Part shown: piece by piece, positions 30,691 through 42,907 of the stretch | Position numbering within the stretch: position 1 is the stretch's first letter | Layout: each line of letters starts with the position of its first letter | NCBI GenBank assembly: GCA_000151295.1 | Contig: GG745337.1 | Location: forward strand, 474,712 to 538,711 | Source of the DNA: Allomyces macrogynus ATCC 38327 | Lineage: Eukaryota; Blastocladiomycota; Blastocladiomycetes; Blastocladiales; Blastocladiaceae | Reading direction: 5' to 3' | DNA: 64,000 bases | Notes under the pieces: generated by a model | Databases searched by the model: none | Seen by the model: only the letters and a program-made list of their open reading frames with translations | What the model was told of the DNA's origin: nothing | Program-made: the position numbers and the translations under genes

Positions 30691-31425
30691 ATGGCCACGA
30701 ACTCGACTTCAGCTGCCACGCGGCTCCAATTGCCAGTTACGGCTCGAGACGCATCCGACAGCAGCGACAGGTCTCGTCAACCAGGCCATGATTTTGCTGG
30801 TCGTCCACAACGCCCCGAGTTCCGCGAAACCATCAAGGCCACTTTTGAACAGGTCGGGCTCAGTGACAGTATTATTCAACGTCCACTGCGAAATGAGACT
30901 CATCATAAATGTCCATAGCGGTATCGACTGCGCGCTGAAGCCGAGCGCAAATACCTCTTCATGACATTCTACGACCCAGAGTCGGTGGACTGCTATCGAC
31001 GTCACTGGGGCATCGCCAACCACGAGGATCTGGCCGCTTTCCTCGGCATGCACTTTGTTCAAGTGTTTGTGCCCATAGCCGACCCGTTTTGCCAATTCTA
31101 CTGCGAGGACCTGTTTCCAATTGGCGCCTTCCCCGTCGCCGCGATTCATGACCCAGTAACAATGCGATGCGTCGCAGTCTTTGCCAACGTCAATCGCAGT
31201 TCACTTCCTGATAAGAGTGTCAAGCCTCGCCCGCTGACGCTTCTCGACGATCCAGAGAATCTACTCGGCGAGCTCATGATCATGATCGAAGAGCTATCGT
31301 CGTTGCCCGCTCCAGACAAGGTCATACAGCGCATGTTTGGCCTCCCAGATCTCGCGAAGTATGCACCGTTCACGCTTCTGTCGGTTGTGGGTTGGAAAAA
31401 GCAGCGCGACTTCGGCCTGGTGTGA
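30691..31425 (+). CDS. Double-UAS family, copy D, truncated to module 1
   Basis: Two exons, 30691-30852 and 30919-31425; 222 residues. It retains HDFAGRPQRPEFRETIKATF, then YRLRAEAERKYLFMTFYDPE, FLGMHFVQVFVPIADPFCQF, GAFPVAAIHDPVTMRCVAVF and LLGELMIMIEELSSLPAPDK, but the frame ends soon after FGLPDLAKYAPFTLLSVVGW, before any of module 2. No remnant of module 2 is recognisable downstream. Splice sites (CAG/GTCGGG and CATAG/CGG) fit the family's intron position. It is either a short paralogue or a decaying one. Confidence 0.6.
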
Positions 31426-31674
31426 TCGTAATTTGTGGACGAGCTCTCGGGATCGGTGGCAGCAAACGGCGGACCTGGAGGCTCGCGATAATGATCCGAG
31501 TTACCAAACTGAAGCAACAAGCCAGCATTGATGGAAAGCGTCGGGAGAACTCAACAAGTAAGCATGCATCAAGAGCGAAACGAGGCAGCCAGTGAGTGGA
31601 GCAATTTTGCCAAAGGCACCGACGAACCTTGTCACCGACAGCAGCAAAACATGGCAACAAACCCCGAAATCACA

Positions 31675-33342
31675 TCACGCAACATAAAGCTTGCGAAGAT
31701 CGGCCAGACCGTTCGTGGCAACTTTGCCATTGGAACGAATAGCCCCTTCAAAGAGTGGTTCTTTGGCCCATGCCTGTAAACATTCGGTCACGCGGTGAAT
31801 TGCCAAAGGTGCAGGATCTGATCCCTCGAGCGGGTTCACTCTAAAGAGATGTCGCCAGTCACCAATGATCCATCCAACAAGGATCGTGAAGTCGCAGTAG
31901 CACGATTCGGTGAACTCCAACCCAACAAGCTTAACAAAGTATTCCTGGCATTCGATAAAGACCGAGGCCAACAGGCCCAAACTGCGTGCAAGTCGAGGAC
32001 GTCGCACCTTAGCAGATTGTCCTCGCTGGTCACAACTTTCTCAATGAGTGACAGGAACAATGTCGGAGAATGGTGGCGGTTGCGTTGCTGCACGAATGCG
32101 GTCGCTGCGGTCGTCAGGCCAAGGCCATTGAGCATTCGTTGCAATGACAAGCCCGAGAATTTCGCGTCGTCGGAGGGGAGCCGTGAGGACGCGACTGTTC
32201 CCATCTTCGCGAGGTCGCAAATCAGGTCCTGGATCCGCGCGACAAACGTGGACGAGCGGTCAAGCGGGGACGAGGTCAGCGAGCGCTGGAAAAATCGGTT
32301 TCGGAAAAACAACGTCGTGTCGGCCGCGCCTTCACTTGGCGCCTTCCACCAGGGGCAGCGCGCGGCCGAGCGTGACCTTTGCGGGTACTAGTCAACATGA
32401 TGGATGAAATTGACAGGCCAGAGACGAGCGAGAACGAGGTCACATAGTCGTCTGCCGTCTCGGGCGCACGACCGGCAAGCAGCGACTCCTTCCCGTATAC
32501 TTTCATGAACGCTTCCATGTCGGGCCACAACAGGTCGATCCCGTTCTCGCTGCTGTACCGTCAACACGCCTCGTGCAGCTGCGCTGGGTTGATCAAAAAA
32601 TACCAATGCGCGTCCGGGCCGACAATCGAATCAATCGCGAGCTGGAGGACCATATACTGCAGCACGCCGCCAACCACGGGTGATACTGCAAGATCCTGGT
32701 ACGCGTGTCTGTTTTGTTGGGAGGTGGAGAACCCGGTATGCCTGTGTGGCGTGGAAGGTGGGATTTCGTGATTTGGCGGTGGGGGAAAATGATTTCGCCA
32801 CGCGCGGTCGCAAAACCAAGCATTCGATGCACTCGGATCAAGGGAGCGGTTGCAACGAGCAGCGTCAGTGTCATCAGCGTCGACATGCAAATACTTTTGG
32901 GCGCCTGGATGCTGCATGGTCGCCACAGCTCATGTGGGGTGCAAAAGTAAGTGTGACTTTCCACACTCTTGCACGCATTTGCACTAGCCGCGTTATGACG
33001 ACGCATCTCCCGGGCAAGGATGATGATTTCAGTGCAGCGACGATGACGGTCAAAACTTGCCCAATCGGCTGGTTCGGGCAATGCACGCATACCATCTCGT
33101 CGATGTGCTGTTCCAGATCCTGCCCTTCACCTCATGCTCGACGGCGCCCTTCACCTCATGCTCGACGGCGGAAAGTGAGCGGTGTGCGCATCATCAAGTT
33201 GGACAGGTACTTCGACTGTGAGGTTGGAGACGACCTGGACAATCACGCTGATGGCTTCAAGATGACAAATTGACGCAAGCCGACTTTCTTCAAACAACGC
33301 GAACAACAGGACACGAGGAGGGACAGCCAGAAATTCCATCAA
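31675..33342 (-). pseudogene. Possible decayed gene, unrecognised
   Basis: Several adjacent minus-strand segments look protein-like but lie in different frames. About 31,690-32,000 has FIECQEYFVKLVGLEFTESC and ILVGWIIGDWRHLFRVNPLE. About 32,000-32,310 has SPLDRSSTFVARIQDLICDL and FLSLIEKVVTSEDNLLRCDV. About 32,400-32,700 has VVGGVLQYMVLQLAIDSIVG, WYFLINPAQLHEAC, then an in-frame TGA, then RYSSENGIDLLWPDMEAFMK. About 33,170-33,280 has ICHLEAISVIVQVVSNLTVE. I cannot name a family or build a consistent exon model. Confidence 0.25.
33115..33170. repeat. 24-bp direct duplication
   Basis: CCCTTCACCTCATGCTCGAC followed by GGCG occurs twice in tandem at about 33,122-33,169. Confidence 0.7.
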
Positions 33343-33600
33343 TCCAAATGCGATCGTTCAAGCGCCGATGCCATCTTTGAGCGAATCTGTCGTCGATTGA
33401 TCGCTCGCTCACCAGCGCAGGATTGCAGGATATGATCTGACGCGGGGCAAGATCGCTGACAGTGCGCTTCCTCCGTTTGCTGTCCCATGATAACGCCGAG
33501 TTCCAAGCGACACGGCCAGACGTTGGATTATCCTTCAACACAACCGAACACTATCCTCCACTCCGCGCACCCTGCCGCGGTCCTCGCTCCACCCTCTCCC

Positions 33601-35442
<1,842 letters not shown>

Positions 35443-35889
35443 GGTTGGTTGATTGCACCGTGTAATTGGCACTGGTATTGGTCCAAGTTTCTTGATCAGG
35501 ATTGGCACGTCGACGAAGTGGTCGCGGACTTGGCGGACGAGTTGGCGGATGTGCGGTGGGTAAGCAGATCACGTCTGGCCGCAAAGCACCTGATGCCTCG
35601 GCTTGCAGGCGATCGCTGAGACAGGGGCAAGTGCAGCAACAGATCACGTGTGTATGACAGTTGATCATGGTATGCCCAGCATGCATTTTCGTGCGTTTCT
35701 TCAAGATTGCCCAAGTTTGCCATTGGCGAGCAGTTCGCTGTGCGCGGATGGCGGGGAGGGACTGAATGTGGGGTAGCCGCGGCGATGGCGCATTTGGAAT
35801 GGAAAGTTGACGTCAAGGGTCACAAAGTAAGGTCTCTCAATCAACGTGTATTGGAACACTCCAGACCACCAAGCGGCGGCGGCACCTGC
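35443..35889. other. Intergenic region upstream of the WD40 gene
   Basis: 447 bp between the WD40 start and the eL36 stop, both on the minus strand. I see no gene. It should contain the WD40 promoter and the eL36 3' UTR. Confidence 0.5.
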
Positions 35890-36620
35890 TTAGTGCTGGG
35901 CACGACGCGACTCCGAGATGATCGTCGAGAGCTCCTCGACCTTGCTCTTGGCGCGCGAGAGGGTCCCGAGCTACAGGTACGGCAGACAGAGAGTGAGCCA
36001 ACTGGTCATGACTGTTTGCGAGTCAAATGCAACCCGTACCCGCTTCTTGGCGAGCTTGCGGGCGCGCTTGTCCTTGGAGTTCTTGAGCAGTTCCATAACA
36101 CGCTTCTCGTAGGGGGCGAAGCCCGACACCTCGCGGACGAGCGAGCGCACGAACTTGGTGCGCTTCGACTGGACCTGTATTGTGGACGCAACAAAAAGGG
36201 GGGCGGTTAGTGATGAACAGCGGCAGGCAGTCAGGGTGGTTCCGTCGGTGCCGCAATGCTCGTTGTCGCCCGCCGTGCTCAATCGTCGCCAGAAAAGCAC
36301 TCGGTTGGGCAAAAGCAGCCGTTCGTTGGGCGACCAAGCGTGAATCGACTTCGAACAGCGTCAAAGTGCTCGCAAGAGTGCCCCGGCCAGCGGATCGGCC
36401 TGCACGAGCAAGGGCAAGCGCAGAAGCGGCCGAGCGAGCGTTCGAGCGAGCGAAGAGGGGCGAAAACGACGAGCGAGCAAGCAAACGGATGGCGGCGGCG
36501 GCACTGGCGGAACGGGCGCAGATGGCGGGCAGGAGGGACACATACGCCCTTGCGCGACACCTGCTTCTCCTTGAGAGCGCGCTTGGTGGTGGGGTAACCC
36601 TTGTTGAGACCGACGAACAT
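35890..36620 (-). CDS. RPL36: 60S ribosomal protein eL36
   Basis: Three exons, 36620-36546, 36174-36040 and 35970-35890, all phase 0, giving 96 residues (family about 100). The product begins [20 protein letters not shown], continues [45 protein letters not shown], and ends [26 protein letters not shown]. These match the eL36 pattern G-L-N-K-G, R-E-V-x-G-F-A-P-Y-E-x-R and E-E-L-S. The first intron (371 nt) is long for this genome, as is common in ribosomal protein genes. Translation could start slightly upstream (in-frame Met at about 36,680), but the short start gives the family N-terminus. Confidence 0.92.
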
Positions 36621-36881
36621 GGTGGGCGTCGATGTGGTAGATGCGGGAAAGGAGGAGCGTTGGCGGTCGCGGCGCGGCATCACGATGCGTTCGTTGCCTG
36701 GCCGCACGCAAAGGCTCGGGCCGTCCGCTGTTGTCTGGTGACCAGTCACGTGGCTGTCAAGGCCATCGCGGCATGTGTATTGTGGCGCGTGCGCAGCCTG
36801 TCACATCTATCCACACGCATCTCGCCTGCAACACCATCCAGTCAGTCGCACACAAGTCGCCATCCCCTGCATCCCCACCCA

Positions 36882-39800
36882 CTAAGTCTCCCCCGACCCC
36901 ATGATCTGCTCCTCGTCCTCCGGGATCACCGGCCGCGTGCGCAAAATCGCGCGCAACGGCGGCACTGCTCCCGCCCCCGTTCCCGTCCCCGTCCCAGGCG
37001 TCGTGCCCGCCAACGCAGTGCTCGACCCCTTATCCGGTCCCATCTCCGCGCCCACCGCATCCGGCACGGCCGGCATCGGTGCCGCCGCCATCTCCACCCA
37101 CTCCTTCCCCGATCCGGGCCGCGACGTCGCGCCCGCGCGCGCCGCACTCGACGGGCGCGACACCTGGTGCACGGGCATCATCGCCAACCCTGCGCCGACC
37201 GGCGGGATCCCATCGAGCGCCGGCGGCTCGGGCGCGACCTGGAGCATCGCGCGCGTTGCGGCTCGGCGCTGGCATGCGGCGACGAACAGGACGAGCACCA
37301 AGCTGATGGCGAGCGTCGCGCCCGTGGTGATGAGCGACGTGGAGAAATCAAGCGGCAAGCCATACAACCGAATCGTGTAGGTCGCATCGAGCCGGCAATA
37401 CGACACGCCCTGCGTGACGTTGGCCGTGGAGACGGTGATTTGGAACAGGTACTCGGCCGGGTCCGGGAAGGTCGGGAAAACGGCGGAGCAGGGTGAGGTC
37501 CCGGAACAGACCCACGAGACGGCGTTGGTCGAGGCGTTGTAGATGTAGAGCCCGTTGCCGAGGGCTGGGACGCCGTCGGCCGACGGGGTCCAGGTCAGGG
37601 TGTTGATGGTCGCGAGAGATGCGTCAGGGAAGGCTGTGACAACGTCGCGCTTGAGGCCGCCGCCGACGAGTTGCAGCGTGTAAGGGCCCGTGTAGTTGGT
37701 GCTGGTGCCCGTGGCGCTGTCGACGAGCTGGAACGTCGGCGCGTAGTCGACCTCGTAGTAGAAACACGGCAGCGATGGGTCCGGGTCGACGCATTGCATG
37801 CTCGTCGGCGGGGTCACGGACAGCGAGTACATGGGCGCGCACCCGGAATAGACGATCAGGGGTGGCAGGGCGCCGTCGAGGTCGAGACACGCTTGCCCGT
37901 TGGTCATAGTCATGGTCAGGACCGTGGCTGCGGCCGTTTCGCCTGGGAACTGCTGCAGCGGGTAGGCGCCCGTGTCAATGACCGTGACCTAGAGCGAGCA
38001 AAAGGCCCAGATCAGCATTGTCCGTCATTGAGCGCGCTCAACATTGGGCATTTCCGTACCGTAAACACGACGCGGTTCTCGAGTGGCACCTCCTTCCTCA
38101 CCACGACGACGCGCACCCAACTGCTCGTCGACTCGTGCACCATCAACTGCGCCGCCGCGAGCGACACGCCCGCCGCCGGGGTCACGTCCACGGTCCAGAC
38201 ATACTGCTGCTGGTAATCCAAATACACGGCTTTCGGCAGCTGCGACGCAACGCTATTCGCGCCAATCGCAAACGCCACGGCCGCGCGCGGAATCTGCCGC
38301 GTGAACTGTGGGCCCACGGACCCGCGCACGAGAATGGACGAGTACGGGCACGCCGAGGTGGGCGGTGCGCCGGGGTTGGCCGCGGCCCAGGCGGCAAGGA
38401 CGGCCGAGGACCAGAGCGCCGTCAGGTCGAGTTCGGTGCGCACAAGGCCGGCGCCGGGGATTGCTGAGACGAGGAACGGCTGGTCAATCGAGTCGTATTG
38501 GATCGCAATGGTCGTGTCAGGCACGACGGTCAGCGGGAGGATCAGCGGCGACGTGTTGGCACCGCTGTACAGCTAAGATTGCATCGACGAGAGAGGTGAG
38601 CATCGTGAACTGCGTGCATATCGCACTCCGCGGAAAGTACCTCATTGTCGCTCGTCAGGTAAGCATACCGGTACCCCTGCGAGCTCGAATCAAAGCTCGT
38701 GATCATGGTCGGGCTCGGGTACGACTGCAGCAACGTCCACGACGAGCCGTCGTTGGGGCTAGACCGTGGTGCGCGCATGAGTGCTCGAATCGACAAATCG
38801 CGAGGCGCGCGCAACAAGTACCTCTGGAGAAACGCCGATCCAAACACAAACAGGTCTTTGGACGGCAGCTGCGAGTACCAAATGCTCGTGAGCGTCAGCG
38901 GCCGCGTACCACTCGTCGTGATGCTTGCGTCTGAGAAAATGACGCCTGTGCCGTTGATGACCAACCCGGATGCCGTCGACGGCGAATCTACACGCGAGCG
39001 CAATCAGAATCCACATCCCCCCTTCAAACTCCGGCGGGAAGAAACTCAGGCGTACAGAGCGGCATCGTTGTCGGGAACTGAAACTCGACCGACCAGACCC
39101 CCGAATGCAGCGTGATGACCGAGGAGGCGCCGTTGATCTCGGCCAAAATGGCCATATCGCCGCACGCCTGCTCTGAGAAATCGGCATCGACAATCGCCAT
39201 ACCCGCCGCGTAGGACCCGAGGTACTGCGCGAGCGTGCGTCCCGCACTATCGGCCACGGCATTGGCGGTGCCCAGCTCGTCAATGGTCCAGATTTGCACC
39301 GCGTTCGTGACCATGACCCCGTGGCAGTTGGGCAGGACGGCCGAGCCGTGCCGGCGCACGACGAGTTTCGAGATGCAGGCGTTGAGGACGAGTTGGCTGG
39401 TGCCGGACGAGATCTAGAGTGTTGGCAGAAGTGTGAGTTGCGGCAAGGCAAAGCAGAGCGTCCGGGGGTCACGACCGACGCACCGTGTGAACGACGACGC
39501 CCTTGGACGTGGAGAAAATCGCATAATTGGCGAGGAGACTCGCGTCCAGGACCTCCATTCCCGCGTATCCGGAGCAAACGACGAGACTGCTCGCCAGCGA
39601 GGTCCACGATGGGGTCACTTGCATGGCCGACTTCCACTCGTTGAGCGACACGGCGATGGTGCCGTTGATGACGGCCATTTCCGTCGAAAGCGAGAGCGTT
39701 GGCGGCAGCGAGGACGGAAACGATGTCAATGCCGATAGCGAGCCCAATGACGACTACTGAGCGTGAGCGTCGTGAATGAACTGCTCACGACCTGAAATGT

Positions 39801-40539
39801 TAGCAAGCACAACGGACCCGTGGCGCACTCGGCGTTCCCGTGATGATCCCGGTCACGAGCAACGAGATGGTCTGCGGCTCGGTCATGCCGTTCGTGACGA
39901 GCACGGGCGGCGCAAACGTGTCGGCTTCGACCGTGACCTGCGCGAGACCCGCGGTGGTGGACGTGGTTGCGTTGAATGCCCACGTGCCGCTGGTCGAGTT
40001 GAAGCCTAGTCGAAGAGCGGAATCAACAAAGGATGCGGACGCGATTTCACAATCGAGTGGAACCAACGTACTGTTTCGAACCATGACGGAATCGGTCCAG
40101 TTGGAGCGGTAAGCGAGCAGATCGTTGGCCGTGTTGAGCGTCGGGTACCCGCCTATCGCATGGAGCTCGCTTGCGCACGACGTGCACACGTTTCCCGTCT
40201 AGTACAAAGTAGAATTCAGTCGCTGTTCAATCAAGAGTACGCCATCGCGACGGGTTGTACCTGCGTTGACACGATCTGAACAAGCAGCGTCACATCGGCG
40301 CCGGGCAGCAGGATCTGGTAAAGTGCCGGCGCGGCGGCAGGTGAGCTTCCTTGGACCAGCACAGACCTATCCCGTTGTTGGATATTGATTGGAGATGAGC
40401 AGCTGGCCCGACAGAGCTCGCGTTGTTCTCGAAATTGACGCTACCATTGGTACATTGGTGCCCTACTCGGGCGCACTGTTGCGCCCAACGCCAAATGCCC
40501 AACTATCGCAACGAGCAGCACGGCCAAGACGAAGATCAT
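36882..40539 (-). CDS. CatSper channel auxiliary subunit gamma-like membrane protein
   Basis: Seven exons fit in phase: 40314-40261, 40198-39818, 39753-39484, 39413-39056, 38987-38641, 38572-38060 and 37988-36882 (about 1000 residues). A signal-peptide exon probably begins at ATG 40539 (MIFVLAVLLVAIVGHLALGA); its junctions between about 40,476 and 40,314 are unresolved. The large ectodomain has many N-x-S/T sites. The C-terminal ectodomain carries the CatSper-gamma signature: GCAPMYSLSVTP, CVDPDPSLPCFYYEVDYAPT, FQLVDSATGTSTNYTGPYTL, QLVGGG, AVSWVCSGTSPC, AEYLFQITVSTANVTQGVSY and TYTIRLYGLPLDFS. A single membrane segment follows (TTGATLAISLVLVLFVAACQ) and then a Pro/Ala-rich cytoplasmic tail. 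In animals this subunit caps the CatSper sperm Ca2+ channel. A zoosporic fungus with CatSper would use it in flagellated cells. Delta or epsilon subunits are alternatives, but the cysteine-spaced motif fits gamma best. Confidence 0.78.
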
Positions 40540-41242
40540 TGTCGACAAACTCGAGAGTACTCGGCAAGGGGCCAGCGAAAACTCGGGTATTGGTCGCCGC
40601 CGGGAAGAAGCATTTGAGCGCGAGCAGGAAAAGTCTGGTTGATCTCGCAAATGTGGTCGCGGTCGTGTGCGGAACTTCGAGCCTTGGACTGTCGGCGGTG
40701 CTGCAGCGTGGTCCTGCGTCGACTGGCTCGCGGCGGTCATCGTAGGCAGTTCTGTTCCTGTATCGGTGGGATCATGGCCGTTGCAGCAGGTCGTTGCGAT
40801 CATAATTTCCTGGTTGTCGCGACGTCGCGGGATTCGACCTGGTTGGACGTCGACTTCGCTTCAGCAACGAGATCAGCGGCGACACCACGCGTGGCGATGG
40901 GTGTGGCAGGCGATGCACAAGGTCAAATTTAGCGCACATCGCTCCGAAACTCGCGAAAAAGGGGATCAAGCCCTGTTCGCGCACCATTCACATGACGCGC
41001 GCCAAATTCAGTTGCTGCCCCAAATCACTTGGATGTGCCCTGCTGCTGCCGCTGAGCTGCAGCCTGCAAAACCACCAAGCCGACTGCAGCAGCCGATGAA
41101 CGCGGGGTGAGGCGAAGTGCGCCATGTCGCCGCTGGCACCCTTCTGGGCTCGCCAGCCGGCCATAAATCTTGCTGCCCCACCCGCGCCGGTCTGCTCCAC
41201 TTCTCCATCCTCCTGCGCACCATCACTGTACCTTCGACCACC
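40540..41242. other. Divergent intergenic region
   Basis: 703 bp between the divergent CatSper-gamma-like and calmodulin-like genes. A TATA-like CCATAAATC occurs at about 41,161, about 80 nt before the plus-strand ATG. I see no gene. Confidence 0.45.
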
Positions 41243-41896
41243 ATGGTACCGGCCCCGCCCAACTTGCTGCAATCGATACCGGACGGCCGCTGCACGCCGC
41301 AGCGGCTAGATGGCACCGCCGCAACTCAACCGGCGCAGATGCTGACCGACCGACTTGCCCGTGCCTCGACCACGGTGAACAGACGCACATCGACGAGCAC
41401 ACCCAGCAACTGAAGGAGGCGTTCGCTAAGTTCGACACGAGTGAGTGTTCCGTCGGCCCCTTCGCTTGCGTGAGCGCAGTCCGGAAAAAGCGGACCTGAC
41501 CGACCTTGTCTCTCCCCGCTCCTAGACAACGAGGGCACGATTACGGCGGCCAAGCTCTCGGCGGTGATGCGCTCGGTGGGTCTGTCGGCGTCCGACGCTG
41601 AGGTGCAGGAGATGGTGACGCGTGTGTCGCCGACCGGCTCGGTCTCGCTCGACCAGTACCTGCAGCTGATGCACTCGATGGAGGATGTCGACTGCGAGGC
41701 CGGTATCAAGGAGCTCTACCACACGCTCGACCCGGAGCACAAGGGCTCGATTACGCCGTCCGAGTTCCGCTACGCCCTCGACTCGGTTGGTCTCAAGTTC
41801 ACGCAGGACGAGGTCGACGAGATGCTTGTGGCCGCCGATGTGGATGGCGACGGTCTCATCAACTACGAGGAGTTCGTCAAAGGTGCGCCGGCTTGA
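41243..41896 (+). CDS. Calmodulin-like EF-hand protein with ATG-only first exon
   Basis: Three exons: 41243-41245 (just ATG), 41383-41440 and 41526-41896; 143 residues. The product reads M-THIDEHTQQLKEAFAKFDT, NNEGTITAAKLSAVMRSVGL, a second lobe with IKELYHTLDPEHKGSITPSE, and FTQDEVDEMLVAADVDGDGL, INYEEFVKGAPA. Calmodulin landmarks (QLKEAF, VMRSVG, DEVDEML, NYEEFV) are present. Of the four loops only the fourth (DVDGDGLINYEE) is canonical. Loop 1 has Lys instead of Glu at position 12 (DTNNEGTITAAK), loop 2 (SPTGSVSLDQY) is degenerate, and loop 3 (DPEHKGSITPSE) has Lys at position 5. It is therefore a divergent calmodulin or centrin relative rather than the canonical gene. An intron right after the ATG is known in calmodulin genes and fits the phase here. 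Confidence 0.78.
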
Positions 41897-42907
41897 TACT
41901 TAAGAGTTGATTTTGGGTGCCGCGTGTCGTAGATGCTGATGTTTGGGTTACCGTCGATGCTAGTGCTCGTGACCCTGGGCCGCCCGTAGATTACTTTTCG
42001 ATGGAAGGATTTGCTCGTTTACTTTTGCTTTTCATGCCTCTCCGGCTGTTGGGCTCATCCGTTTGGGTTGCGTCGGTTGGCCCAGGTTGAGGTGGTTTTG
42101 TTGATACAAGTACAAAATACGTTTTGCCCCTTACGTTTGCAGCAACCGCTTTCCTCCTGCATCCTATTCATACCTGAACGCAGCATGCTTTGGTATCCTC
42201 CCACCACAATAAAAAAAGTCAATCACAGGGCACTATTTTTGAGAAACAACTTGTGCTGTCGCTCCCGTGTCTTGGTGGTGTGCAGTCGCTCTTGGATTGT
42301 CATGGGTTCGATTCTCGGGCCTGAGAAGACCAATTGTTACTGCAAGGCCTGCCAGCCCAAGTGTTGGTGACAAGGCGCTTGTGATCTGATGGGTTTGATT
42401 CCCTAACAGAGCAATAATCGCCAGTTGAGTTGCTCAGGGTGACGCAAATTCCTACGAATCGCGCATCTATTTCGTCTTTTTTTTTTTTTTCAGTACAGCT
42501 GTGGTATATCTCAGTTTTCCTGCCGAGTCAGAGCACGACCTGAACCCAAGTAAAATGCTTATTAATGACACTGTATTTGTCCTTTCCTTCAGACTGCACC
42601 AAGCACTGTTCCGACTTTGTGAGCAATGCGCGTAACAACGTTTGAGGACGAATGTCCGAAACCACATTCATCCGGCTTGGGCATGCTTGCAGGTCTGGAT
42701 GGTGCCTTGGTGCTGCGCCGTCATTGCGACTTGATCAAAGCGACTGCACTCGTCACGTTGTTGACGGGACAGCTCCCACGCGATGGCCTTTCGGGTGACA
42801 CTTGAGCGAGGAGGAGATCTGTTGTCATGGACGAAACCCAGTTGTGTTTCACGATTGAGAACATCAAAAAGATATCGCTATATGTTGTTTTGCATCTCCA
42901 CCTATCT
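41897..42907. other. Intergenic DNA with tRNA-like remnants
   Basis: No protein gene is seen. Two stretches carry tRNA B-box-like sequence: GGGTTCGATTCTCGG at about 42,304 and GGGTTTGATTCCC at about 42,390. Neither can be folded into a full cloverleaf by hand. A T-run occurs at 42,477-42,490. The composition is less GC-rich than the genes. Confidence 0.4.

Noticed and set aside
36180..37496. 438-codon plus-strand frame over eL36 and the CatSper-gamma-like gene
   Set aside because: It crosses two well-supported minus-strand genes and has no motif of its own.
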